Below, piece by piece: positions 22,947 through 30,886 of a stretch of DNA of 64,000 bases. Source of the stretch: a virus; IMG/VR virus record IMGVR_UViG_3300028831_000229, positions 53,942-117,941 of that record; one strand, given 5' to 3'. Each line of letters starts with the position of its first letter. Positions within the stretch are counted from its first letter, which is position 1. Below the pieces are notes generated by a model. It did no database searches. It was not told where the DNA came from and saw only the letters and a program-made list of their open reading frames with translations. The translations under genes and the position numbers were made by a program.

Positions 22947-23551
22947 GCATCCTCAGCTACCACGACATCTACAACGCGAAGCTGGCCGGTGACATCGTCA
23001 TCGACCCGTACGACCCGCAGTGCCTCGGCACCAACAGCTACGACGTGCACCTCGCGTCCACGCTGCTCACCTACAAGAAGAAGATCGACGAGCGATCGTT
23101 CGCGCCGCTGCCGCTCGATTGCAAGGAGGAGCGCGAGACGGTCGAAGCCGTCATCCCGGCAGACGGTCTCGTGCTCCAGCCTGGCAAGCTGTACCTCGCG
23201 TCGACCGTCGAGTACACCGAGACGCACAAGCACGTGCCGTTCCTCGAAGGCAAGTCGTCGCTCGGTCGGCTCGGTCTGAACATCCACATCACCGCCGGCA
23301 AGGGCGACGTCGGCTTCTGCGGTCACTGGACGATGGAGCTGTCGGTCGTCGAGCCGCTTCGCATCTACGCCGGCATGCCGATCGGCGTCCTCATCTACTA
23401 CACGGTCTCGTCTCAGCCGATCGTCGACTACGCGGCGAAGCCGAGTCAGAAGTACGCCGCGCAGCACACGCGCAGCGACAACCCCAAGCCCGTCGCGTCC
23501 CGCATGTGGAAGAACTTCCCCGACGGTCGACCGCTCACGCGGAAGGAGTAA
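22943..23551 (+). CDS. dcd: dCTP deaminase (Dcd/dUTPase family)
   Basis: GTG at 22943; 202 residues. Motifs: CLGTNSYDVHLAS, then PFLEGKSSLGRLGL, then HITAGKGDVGFCGHWTMEL, matching the dCTP deaminase pattern (SSxxR, TAG...GF.G..T.E). C-terminal region IGVLIYYTVSS is the last strand. It makes dUTP from dCTP, feeding dUMP to ThyX. A bifunctional deaminase/dUTPase is possible; the sequence alone does not decide. Confidence 0.87.
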   Translation: MSILSYHDIYNAKLAGDIVIDPYDPQCLGTNSYDVHLASTLLTYKKKIDERSFAPLPLDCKEERETVEAVIPADGLVLQPGKLYLASTVEYTETHKHVPFLEGKSSLGRLGLNIHITAGKGDVGFCGHWTMELSVVEPLRIYAGMPIGVLIYYTVSSQPIVDYAAKPSQKYAAQHTRSDNPKPVASRMWKNFPDGRPLTRKE

Positions 23552-23556
23552 CCGTC

Positions 23557-23847
23557 ATGGGCACCATGCCTGGCTACAAGCAAGTCACGTTGTACATCGA
23601 TCCTCTGGTCTATGAGCAGGCTGCGCACGTAGCCAAGATGGTCGGCGAACCCGGCTACACCTTCATCAACAAAGCCATCGCCGATGCCATCAAGGCACGG
23701 ACAACGCCCGAGCAACGCAAGGCGATCGAAATCCTCACGAGCAGTGGAGGCAAGAAGAATGAGCGACGAGAAGACGCAGGAACCGACGACAGCGGAGGTG
23801 CAGGCAAGAAGCGTAAGGATTCGCGGAAAGGTCGTGCATCTCGGTGA
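23557..23847 (+). CDS. Ribbon-helix-helix-like protein, 96 aa
   Basis: ATG at 23557 with GGAAGGAGTAACC upstream. The N-terminus has KQVTLYIDPLVYEQAAHVAK, a strand-helix pattern like CopG/Arc regulators, then a second helix (TFINKAIADAIK). The last 30 residues are low-complexity, charged, and overlap the next gene by 89 bases in another frame, so the functional protein may end near residue 68. Confidence 0.6.
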   Translation: MGTMPGYKQVTLYIDPLVYEQAAHVAKMVGEPGYTFINKAIADAIKARTTPEQRKAIEILTSSGGKKNERREDAGTDDSGGAGKKRKDSRKGRASR

Positions 23848-24142
23848 GCCGTTGTTCCACACCAAGATGCTGATGCCAGACAGCTCCGTCCAGGAGATCC
23901 CGGTCACCGACCGCTACGGCTTGCCGTGCGACCCGAAGTTCTACGCGAAGCCGTCGTGCAAGCGCTGTAACGGGCGCGGCGTCGTCAGCATCACGAACCT
24001 CACCACCATCTCGAACGGTGTCCGCCACACGCGCCCGGGTCCGAACCTGGTCCGCTGCGGCTGCGTCGATCGCGAGTACGAACGGACCGAGCGCGCGCTG
24101 CTTGCCGCCTACCCGGACCTCGCCACCACCAAAGTCAAGTAG
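23759..24142 (+). CDS. Zinc-binding (DnaJ-knuckle-like) protein, 127 aa
   Basis: ATG at 23759 with GTGGAGGCAAGAAGA upstream, so the 89-base overlap with the preceding gene seems real. Residues about 60-100 hold CKRCNGRGVVSI and VRCGCVDREYE, a CxxCxGxG knuckle with a second CxC. DnaJ-type knuckles bind zinc and often unfolded peptides; the rest is not recognised. Confidence 0.6.
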   Translation: MSDEKTQEPTTAEVQARSVRIRGKVVHLGEPLFHTKMLMPDSSVQEIPVTDRYGLPCDPKFYAKPSCKRCNGRGVVSITNLTTISNGVRHTRPGPNLVRCGCVDREYERTERALLAAYPDLATTKVK

Positions 24143-24148
24143 ATGGTG

Positions 24149-24176
24149 TTGATCTCGGCGCCGACTTGGGTATGCT
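24149..24176 (+). promoter_or_regulatory. Promoter of the histone-like gene
   Basis: TTGATC at 24149-24154, a 16-base spacer and TATGCT at 24171-24176. The transcript would start about 24183, with an AAGGAGAAAACAG site before the ATG at 24234. Confidence 0.6.
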
Positions 24177-24233
24177 TGGGTGGCACGTCCGCCAGGCAGC
24201 TGCCGAGCGGCGACCTCAAGGAGAAAACAGACC

Positions 24234-24407
24234 ATGGCGAAGAAGTCCCCGCTCGACGCGCTCACCGGTGGTGGCGCGAGCAAGAAGAAGGCAAAGGCGA
24301 AGGCCGGCAAGAAGACCGACGCCAAGAAGGCGAAGGCCAAGACCAAGAAGGCCGGCAAGAAGTCCGCCGGCAAGAAGGCCGCGAAGAAGAGCGGCGGCGG
24401 GCGGTAG
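24234..24407 (+). CDS. Lys/Ala-rich histone-H1-like protein, 57 aa
   Basis: MAKKSPLDALTGGGASKK, then a low-complexity chain of KKAKAK/AGKK blocks with almost only Lys, Ala, Gly, Asp, Ser and Thr. It resembles the C-terminal tails of bacterial histone-H1-like proteins (Hc1 type) and should bind DNA by charge. Its own promoter and a strong terminator make it a one-gene unit. Possible roles: DNA condensation or host nucleoid interference (inference). Confidence 0.75.
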   Translation: MAKKSPLDALTGGGASKKKAKAKAGKKTDAKKAKAKTKKAGKKSAGKKAAKKSGGGR

Positions 24408-24435
24408 CTCGCAGCCAGCGCTCTGCGGCGTCACA

Positions 24436-24468
24436 GCCCCGCACGTTTCACCCACGTGCGGGGCTTTT
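24436..24468 (+). terminator. Strong rho-independent terminator
   Basis: GCCCCGCACGT (24436-24446) pairs perfectly with ACGTGCGGGGC (24454-24464), 7-base loop, followed by TTTT. An 11-bp stem without mismatches. Confidence 0.9.
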
Positions 24469-24489
24469 CATTTCTACGAGGAGAGCAGC

Positions 24490-25605
24490 ATGAGGCTACC
24501 GGTTCTGAACTACCCCGAAGGTAAGGAGCTGCAACGATCGACGTGCCTCGGCACCGACCAGTGCTCCGGCTGCAAGCTGTTCGTGAAGAACGGCGGTCGC
24601 TGTGACGGCTGCACGAGCGCTCACAAGGAGCTGCTCTCGCCGAACTACGTCGCCTGCTACAAGGAGTGCAGCCAGTGCGGCGGTGGCGGCTTCGAGGGTG
24701 TCGAGGCGCTCAGCATCTGCTGCCGCTCGCCGCTGAAGGACATCTACATGCAGGCGGTCACCGGCGGCGACTGGAACCAGCCAGCATTCAAGGTGCACGC
24801 TCGCGAGCAGATCAAGCTCAAGAAGAAGGGCGTGTTCTACGTGACCGCTGGCTCCGTCGGCACGATTGTACGCGAGGAAGACGGCTACCTGGTGCCGCCG
24901 GACACCGAAGCGGTGGCCGTTTCGCTTGCTCGCGTGTGGTCGGGGAAGCGCTTCTCGAGCGACGACATGCACGACTACCTGCGGCTGCCGCGCAAGACGA
25001 AGCTGATGCTGATGACGATGAACCGAGACGACGTGCTGGAGCAAGCGTACGCCGCCGAGCTGTATGCTGACCCGCACGAGTTCACCAAGGTCGGCTTCAC
25101 CTGGTGGATGCCGATCGCATTCAGCGCGTACCGCGGCGACGCGCACATGCAGCAGGTCTTCAACTTCTACCGCACGCTTCAGACGCTCGACCGATCGCAC
25201 GGCTGGTGGTTCGTGGGCAACTACCGGCGTCCCGGTCTCCACCTCGAAGACCTGTTCGATAAGGTGATGGAGAAGCTGCCGCAGCTGGTGTTCAACACGC
25301 AGTTCCTCGTCTCCGAGGAGATCATCAAGAAGCAACTCGCCGACGTGAAATGGTTCCACGAGCGCTACCCGGCGAGCGTCGCTTTCTGGTTCGTCGGTGC
25401 TGCGTCGCCAACGATCTTCGCGTCCGTTCGCAAGATCGTCGGTGAGCGCCCGCTCTACTGGGTGAGCGGCAACCCGCATCACTTCGCGACGCAAGGCAAG
25501 GAGTTCGTCGCGAACGGCACCGGTAGGAAGTCGCGGCTCGCGAAGCACGAGCTGGTGACGCACAACCTGCAAGCCTTTCAAGACTTGGTGGAGCGCTATG
25601 GCTGA
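24490..25605 (+). CDS. Cysteine-rich alpha/beta protein of unknown function, 371 aa
   Basis: The N-terminus has six or more cysteines in CLGTDQCSGC, RCDGCTS, CYKECSQCGG and ICCR, enough for two zinc sites or a Fe-S cluster. From about residue 160 the protein alternates strands and helices (KLMLMTMNRDDV, GFTWWMPIAFS, HGWWFVGNYR, AFWFVGAASP), like a TIM-barrel or Rossmann-like fold. No radical-SAM CxxxCxxC motif is present. It overlaps the UPF0489-like gene, so the two products probably act together. Confidence 0.7.
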   Translation: MRLPVLNYPEGKELQRSTCLGTDQCSGCKLFVKNGGRCDGCTSAHKELLSPNYVACYKECSQCGGGGFEGVEALSICCRSPLKDIYMQAVTGGDWNQPAFKVHAREQIKLKKKGVFYVTAGSVGTIVREEDGYLVPPDTEAVAVSLARVWSGKRFSSDDMHDYLRLPRKTKLMLMTMNRDDVLEQAYAAELYADPHEFTKVGFTWWMPIAFSAYRGDAHMQQVFNFYRTLQTLDRSHGWWFVGNYRRPGLHLEDLFDKVMEKLPQLVFNTQFLVSEEIIKKQLADVKWFHERYPASVAFWFVGAASPTIFASVRKIVGERPLYWVSGNPHHFATQGKEFVANGTGRKSRLAKHELVTHNLQAFQDLVERYG

Positions 25606-26275
25606 CCTCGCACAGCTCTCGATCGACTGGGACTTCTTCGTCCGCATGGTGATTCCGTGGCAGGACTCCATCACCGAGACGGACGAGTTCCGCCTGCATC
25701 GGTGGAAGGAACGCGCTGTGCCTTCGCAGCTGCTACCGCCACCACGTACGTGGTGGCAGGAGTTCGCCCGTGGACGCTACATCCTTGGAAGCTGCGCCGT
25801 CTACGTCGCGGACTCACACCGCTATGCGGAGCGCGTGCTCGCGCAGAGCGGCGACGGTATCTCGCGACTGATCCACGTCGATGCACACCACGACCTCGGC
25901 TACGACGACTTCAAGCAAGTCGACTGCGGGAATTGGTTGCGCTTCGTGATGGAACGTCGAACCGCGGTGCAGCTGCGCATCGTCTACCCGGACTGGAAGG
26001 GGCTTGCGGACCTTCAGCGTCGTGATCGTCCGTGGTGCGTGGAGCCGGCGCTCTCCAAGCGCATCGTGGTCGGCTGCTGGTCGACCGAGCAGATGTTCTT
26101 CGCACACGAGCACGTCGCGAAGATCTTCGTGTGCCGGTCGAGCGCGTTCACGCATCCTCGTCACGACCGCGCATTCTGCGCGTTCGTCGAGGCGATCTGT
26201 GCTTCGACGGGCACGAAGGCGCTGACGCCGTTCGTCGAGGATGAAGGCATCAACCCCCTCGAGCCGCGCCTGTAA
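25598..26275 (+). CDS. UPF0489-like protein (arginase/deacetylase-type fold)
   Basis: 225 residues. LSIDWDFF at residues 7-14 and LIHVDAHHDLGYDD at about 92-105 (D95, H97, D99) match the metal-binding patterns of UPF0489/ureohydrolase-fold proteins (DIDxDFF and DxHxDL). DCGNWLRFV follows, as in the family. A two-metal hydrolase is the likely chemistry, but substrate is unknown. Eight-base overlap with the cysteine-rich gene and closely followed by the ParB-like gene. Confidence 0.6.
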   Translation: MADLAQLSIDWDFFVRMVIPWQDSITETDEFRLHRWKERAVPSQLLPPPRTWWQEFARGRYILGSCAVYVADSHRYAERVLAQSGDGISRLIHVDAHHDLGYDDFKQVDCGNWLRFVMERRTAVQLRIVYPDWKGLADLQRRDRPWCVEPALSKRIVVGCWSTEQMFFAHEHVAKIFVCRSSAFTHPRHDRAFCAFVEAICASTGTKALTPFVEDEGINPLEPRL

Positions 26276-26323
26276 GTGCGCGATTGTCTGAGGGGTCCAG
26301 ACGCGTTACTCTAGGAGGCAGCG

Positions 26324-27136
26324 ATGGGCAAGCAGAAAATCAAGTCGGCGGCATCGATCATCAAGGAGAGCATCAGCAAGGACCCTGGACCGTTCAAGGC
26401 CATCCGCGTCTCCACCTGCGTGCCGAACGACTGGAACCCGAACAAGATGGATCCGTCGACGCGTGACAAGCTCGTCCGCGGCATCAAGATGCTGCGCGAC
26501 CAAGGTGCTGAGGTGCCGCCGATCATCGTGCGTCGGCACCCCGACAAGACCGTTGCGAAGTACCAGATCATCGACGGCTTCCATCGCTGGGATATCTACC
26601 GCGCCGATGGCATCGAGCGCATCAACGCCTTCGTCCTCAACGTCGACACGAAGACGGCGATGATCCTCACCGACACGCTGAACTACCTGCGGGGCGAGCC
26701 GGCGCCGGACGATTACGCGGAATACTTCCGCCGGCTCATCACGGAGACGCAGACGCCAGTCGCCGAGCTTGGCGAGCTGGTGCACAAGAACCCCGATGAG
26801 ATCGAAGCCATCCTCGATGCCTACGACATCGAGATCGAGCACATCGACGTCGTGGTGGAAGGGGACGGCGAGTCGCGCGCGAAGGACGAAGACGACGTGT
26901 TCGTCGAGGTGAAGTTCGTCATGTCGCGGTCTCAGCAGGAAGTCGTCGAGCGTGAGCTGTCACGCATCGGTGCGCTGCTCAACGGCAAGAACATCCGCGG
27001 ACGCGCTCTCGAGTACATGGCGGTCAACAGCTCGCAGACCGAGCTGGACAACCTGATGGGTCAGGGCGTCGCCGACGTGCCGAAGAAGGAGAAGCTCTCG
27101 AAGCTCAAGAAGAAGATGAAGGAGAAAGCAGCATGA
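26324..27136 (+). CDS. ParB-like nuclease-domain protein
   Basis: 270 residues. Residues about 25-110 form a ParB/Srx N-terminal domain: VPNDWNPNKM at the start, PIIVRRHPD, then YQIIDGFHRWDIYRADG, matching the (I/V)xGxHRxxA core with IDGFHRW. The rest is helical with a Lys-rich tail (KLSKLKKKMKEK). Such proteins in phages are linked with DNA modification or transcription control; this one may use NTPs like other ParB domains. It sits upstream of the head genes. Confidence 0.8.
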   Translation: MGKQKIKSAASIIKESISKDPGPFKAIRVSTCVPNDWNPNKMDPSTRDKLVRGIKMLRDQGAEVPPIIVRRHPDKTVAKYQIIDGFHRWDIYRADGIERINAFVLNVDTKTAMILTDTLNYLRGEPAPDDYAEYFRRLITETQTPVAELGELVHKNPDEIEAILDAYDIEIEHIDVVVEGDGESRAKDEDDVFVEVKFVMSRSQQEVVERELSRIGALLNGKNIRGRALEYMAVNSSQTELDNLMGQGVADVPKKEKLSKLKKKMKEKAA

Positions 27137-27456
27137 TCGGAGACGACGATTTCACCTTCATGGCCGACTCGTTCCCAGGGCTGGTCTCTCAGCTCCAGGA
27201 GAGCGCGGTCAAGCAAGCGGAAGACGCTCACCTCGCTGATCGCGAGAAGCGTCGCGCGCTCGCGGAGGCCAACAACCAGGGGCTCAACATCTCGGAGCTG
27301 TCGATGGCCGCGTTGGAGTCGCATCGTGCGAAGCAACAGCTCGAAGCGGACATCGACAAGATCAACCAAGAAGCCGCAGACGCGGCAGCAAAGAAGGAAG
27401 CCGATGCCAAGCAACTCCCCCAAGACCGGTTCCCCGCGCCACCAATCACCGTATAG
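27133..27456 (+). CDS. Helical protein, 107 aa
   Basis: ATGA overlap with the ParB-like gene. Almost entirely alpha-helical, charged, with a coiled-coil-like middle (LESHRAKQQLEADIDKINQE). No family recognised. Overlaps the next gene by 53 bases. Confidence 0.6.
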   Translation: MIGDDDFTFMADSFPGLVSQLQESAVKQAEDAHLADREKRRALAEANNQGLNISELSMAALESHRAKQQLEADIDKINQEAADAAAKKEADAKQLPQDRFPAPPITV

Positions 27457-27622
27457 CGCGTCGCCGTACGGCGTCGGAGCCAACCAGGACTTTCGATGCA
27501 CGTGCGGCTACCGCTTCATCGGCAAGAGCGCGACGTGTCCGAATTGCGGCAACCTCGCCAAGTCGGAAGGCGAGATCACGCGCAAGGTCGACGACGCGCC
27601 CGACCTCTTCAAGGCAGGCTAA
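27404..27622 (+). CDS. Zinc-ribbon protein, 72 aa
   Basis: ATG at 27404 with GAAGGAAG upstream, inside the end of the preceding gene. FRCTCGYRFIGK and CPNCGNL form a zinc ribbon like those of rubredoxin-type or transcription-associated ribbons. Ser/Pro-rich N-terminus. Function unknown. Confidence 0.65.
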   Translation: MPSNSPKTGSPRHQSPYSASPYGVGANQDFRCTCGYRFIGKSATCPNCGNLAKSEGEITRKVDDAPDLFKAG

Positions 27623-27625
27623 CCC

Positions 27626-28069
27626 ATGCGCACCTTCGCTCAGCTCTCACTGCTCGTCACGAAAGACCCCGACCAGCGCCTCAAGCTGTTCGACCAGCTG
27701 CTTGCGCTCGACGACTCCGACGCGAACACGGCGAAGACGTTCCAGGCGAGCGACATCACGCTCTCCGCGAACGCGACCGACACCGCGGTCGCGTTCGGTG
27801 GCGTGACGAACGCCGACACGCTCCTCATCATCGCGTACCAGGAGATCGCGGTGAAGCTGAACGCAGGTGGTTCGCCCGGCACGCAGCAGTCGTTCCGCGT
27901 GAAGCCGCTGCCGCTGACCGGCAGCGCTGATCCACTGTCGTCGTTTCAGCTCGCCGACCAGCCTGGTGTGCTCTTCATTCGCGGTAAGGTCACGAGCATT
28001 CACCTCAGCAACCCGAGCAGCGGTTCTACCGCTGAAGCGGTCATCGTCCTCGTTGGCGAGGCTTCGTAA
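27626..28069 (+). CDS. Probable virion beta-sandwich protein, 147 aa
   Basis: No cysteine cluster. The middle and end have repeated Ser/Thr/Ala/Val beta-strands (ITLSANATDTAVAFGGVT, then VTSIHLSNPSSGSTAEAVIV), like small capsid-decorating or head-fibre proteins. It precedes the portal gene block; structural role inferred from composition and location. Confidence 0.5.
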   Translation: MRTFAQLSLLVTKDPDQRLKLFDQLLALDDSDANTAKTFQASDITLSANATDTAVAFGGVTNADTLLIIAYQEIAVKLNAGGSPGTQQSFRVKPLPLTGSADPLSSFQLADQPGVLFIRGKVTSIHLSNPSSGSTAEAVIVLVGEAS

Positions 28070-28078
28070 GGAGACACC

Positions 28079-29026
28079 ATGACGGCTCTATCAGTTTTCC
28101 CCGGCCAGACCGCGAAGGAGGTCTCGCCGAATCCGAAGTGCAACAACTGCCTCCACTACATGAGCAACGGCGGTCGCTCCGGCGTCTGCGTCATCGGCTT
28201 GAGCCCGTGGCTGTGCGGTGATGGCGACAACCAGGTCGCCGGCTACGCTCCGCTGGATGGCCAGGCTCCGTCCGATCCCGGCAGCTTCGCCGATCCGGGT
28301 CGTGCGAACGCGAACGTTGACCAGCTTCAGATGGTGCCGATGTCGCTCACCGTGCTCGGCGACGAACACGCAGAGATGGCGAAGAGCATCCACGACGAGC
28401 TGGATCGGCCGCAGAAGATGTGCTGCCCGCTCCACCAGAACTCCGGCGTCGCGAAGAGCTACAACGCGAGCGTCGGTGCCGTCGTGTGCCAGTGCAAGCG
28501 CATCGCGAGCAAGAGCGTGGCGCAGAAGCTGTGGAAGGCGCTCGAGAACAAGGAGCGCGTGCACCTGACGTTCAACGACGTCGTGTTCTTCGTGCGTGGC
28601 ATCCGCAAGGGCATGACGCCGTTCGACATCGCCATCTCGAAGCTCCACGCCGGCACCGACAACTCCGGTCTGAACAAGTCGCTCTACGCGCCGGACAAGC
28701 TCAAGCTCGGCGACAACAACGCGCTCGCGAAGAGCCTCTACGGTGACGACTGGACGTCGCAGTTCACGGGCACGCCGTTGTTCGACGAAGCCGTGAAGCT
28801 GCGTGAGCGCGAGATCGAGCATTGCGAGGCTGAGCTGAAGCGTCGCATCGAGCGCGCAGCGCAGCGGAAGAAGGAGGCCGCGCAGGCGGCGAAGATCCAG
28901 GCCGAGAGCCCGTACGATTACGAGGCCGAGTACCAGCGCGACGAGAAGCTGCGCATCGACAAGTCGAAGCTGATGCTCAAGCTCCAGCAGCACCGCAACA
29001 AGCAGCTCTCGCCGAAGAAGGGATAG
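28079..29026 (+). CDS. Hypothetical protein with N-terminal metal site, 315 aa
   Basis: CNNCLHYMSNGGRSGVC near residue 21, then CCPLHQNSG and CQCKRI further on, suggest a zinc or Fe-S site. The second half is helical and coiled-coil-like (EHCEAELKRRIERAAQRKKE). Directly upstream of the portal, so a head-assembly partner is possible. Confidence 0.65.
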   Translation: MTALSVFPGQTAKEVSPNPKCNNCLHYMSNGGRSGVCVIGLSPWLCGDGDNQVAGYAPLDGQAPSDPGSFADPGRANANVDQLQMVPMSLTVLGDEHAEMAKSIHDELDRPQKMCCPLHQNSGVAKSYNASVGAVVCQCKRIASKSVAQKLWKALENKERVHLTFNDVVFFVRGIRKGMTPFDIAISKLHAGTDNSGLNKSLYAPDKLKLGDNNALAKSLYGDDWTSQFTGTPLFDEAVKLREREIEHCEAELKRRIERAAQRKKEAAQAAKIQAESPYDYEAEYQRDEKLRIDKSKLMLKLQQHRNKQLSPKKG

Positions 29027-29029
29027 CCC

Positions 29030-30877
29030 ATGCAGGTCGAACCGACTCCACCAGCGTATCCGGTCACACCGGACATGCGAAAGGCGTTCGCCGACGCGTT
29101 CGAGGAGCTGCGCGACAAGGCGTGGACTCTCGAGCCGTCCACTGCGGTGAAACCCTCACCGCAGCAGCCGAAGTCGTGGCTCACCGATCCGTACGCACTG
29201 ATGGAGACGGTCGGCATGGGCTACCGCAACGCACCGAGCGTGTTGACGTTCGATACGCTGCGCATGACTGGCGATCGGAACACCGTCATCGCGGCAATCA
29301 TCCTCACGCGCGTCAATCAGGTCGCTGCGTTCTGCCGCCCGCAGGAGAACAAGTACAGCGTCGGCTTCAAGATCAGGTTGCGCGGCAGCGCGCACATGCA
29401 TCGCCGGCCGACCAAGGAAGAGAACGCGAAGGCGCAGTTCATCGAGCACTACCTTCTCAACACCGGGCTCGAGTTCAACCTCGGACGTGATGGCTTCGAG
29501 CAAGGCGTGCGCAAGCTCGTTCGCGACTCGCTGACCTACGACCAGATGACGTTCGAGAAGGTCCGCACGTTCGGCGGTCGGCCGCACAGCTTCCACGTCG
29601 TGCCGGCCGACACCATCCGCATCGTGGCGCCGAAGATCCCCAAGGGCACGCCACCGGATCGAGCGGATCTGAAGCGCCAGCTCAAGTACGTGCAGGTCAT
29701 CAACGGCGAGATCGTCACCGAGTACACGCACGACGAACTCGCGTTCGCGGTGCGCAACCCGCGCTCGTACATCAAGGTCTACGGCTACGGTCTGCCGGAG
29801 ATCGAGGTGCTGATGACGACCGTCACCTCGCACCTCTGGGCGGAGGAGTGGAACCGGCGGCAGTTCTCGCAAGGCTCGACGATCAAGGGCGTCGTCAACT
29901 TTCAGGGCAACATCCCGGCTCAGCAGTTCGAGGCGTTCAAGCGCCAGTGGTACGCGCAGATCAGCGGTGTGAGCAACGCGTGGAAGACGCCGGTGGTGAA
30001 CACCGACGGCATGACGTTCATCCCGCTTCAAGGGAACAACGTCGAGATGGGGTACCAGATGTGGATGGAGTACCTCATCAAGATCGCGAGCGCCATCTAC
30101 CAGATCGATCCGGCCGAGATCAATTTCGACCTCCGTGGTGGCTCGCAGCAGCAGCCGCTCTTCATGTCGTCGAACGAGGCGCAGCAGAAGGTCAGCAAGG
30201 ATCGTGGGCTCCAGCCGCTGCTCCGGTTCGTCGAGGACACCGTCAATCGGCATGTGGTCTGGCAGATCGATGACGCCTTCGAGCTGGCGTTCGTGGGCCT
30301 CGATGCCAAGACCGAAGACCAGGCGATGCAGCTGCGCCAGCAGCAGGTCACCACCATCTACACGCTCAACGAGGTGCGTGCGATGGAGGACTTGCCACCG
30401 CTGAAGCACGGCGACATGCCGCTGAACCCTGTCTACGCTGGTGCCAAGCAGCAAGCTGACATGGCGGAGCAGCAACAGCAGATGGGTGGCATGCCTGGCG
30501 GCGCACCTGGCGGTGGAGGCATGCCTGGTGGTCAGCCAGGCATGCCTCCTGGCCAGGACCAGCAGGATCAAGGTCAGGAGGCCGAGCCTGGCGGTCAGCC
30601 GGCGCCAGCACAGCCGTATGCGGGTCGCTTCGCCGGCAAGCAGCCTGGTCAGGAAGAGAAGCAAGGCGCCGACAACCTGCGGCGTTTTCACGACGAGGCC
30701 AGCGACGATTCGACCTCATCGCCGGAGCGTGGTGACCACGAGACGTCATCGGACAGCGACGACTCGTCGGAGGACAAGCGCTACGTTCATCTTCACGACT
30801 GGGACTCGACAGTGCACGCGTCCGTCAACGACAACGACCTCGTCAAGTCGACCGTCGTCTACGACGTCATCGAGTAG
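29030..30877 (+). CDS. Portal protein
   Basis: 615 residues with the typical portal order: N-terminal helices, a core with VFRDSL-like segments (KLVRDSLTYDQMTFEKVR), then PADTIRIV, YTHDELAFAVRNPRS, and WNRRQFSQGSTIKGVVNFQG in the stem/crown part. MEYLIKIASAIYQIDPAEIN is characteristic of HK97/SPP1-like portals. The C-terminus is a Gly/Met/Pro/Gln-rich tail (about 495-560) followed by an acidic Ser-rich end. Twelve copies would form the DNA channel used by TerL. Confidence 0.9.
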   Translation: MQVEPTPPAYPVTPDMRKAFADAFEELRDKAWTLEPSTAVKPSPQQPKSWLTDPYALMETVGMGYRNAPSVLTFDTLRMTGDRNTVIAAIILTRVNQVAAFCRPQENKYSVGFKIRLRGSAHMHRRPTKEENAKAQFIEHYLLNTGLEFNLGRDGFEQGVRKLVRDSLTYDQMTFEKVRTFGGRPHSFHVVPADTIRIVAPKIPKGTPPDRADLKRQLKYVQVINGEIVTEYTHDELAFAVRNPRSYIKVYGYGLPEIEVLMTTVTSHLWAEEWNRRQFSQGSTIKGVVNFQGNIPAQQFEAFKRQWYAQISGVSNAWKTPVVNTDGMTFIPLQGNNVEMGYQMWMEYLIKIASAIYQIDPAEINFDLRGGSQQQPLFMSSNEAQQKVSKDRGLQPLLRFVEDTVNRHVVWQIDDAFELAFVGLDAKTEDQAMQLRQQQVTTIYTLNEVRAMEDLPPLKHGDMPLNPVYAGAKQQADMAEQQQQMGGMPGGAPGGGGMPGGQPGMPPGQDQQDQGQEAEPGGQPAPAQPYAGRFAGKQPGQEEKQGADNLRRFHDEASDDSTSSPERGDHETSSDSDDSSEDKRYVHLHDWDSTVHASVNDNDLVKSTVVYDVIE

Positions 30878-30886
30878 GAGCACGCC

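Noticed and set aside
26284-26312. TTGTCT and TACTCT with 17-base spacing before the ParB-like gene
   Set aside because: A transcript from it would begin inside or after the AGGAGG ribosome binding site, so it would remove that site. The GTCTG/CAGAC inverted repeat there is short.
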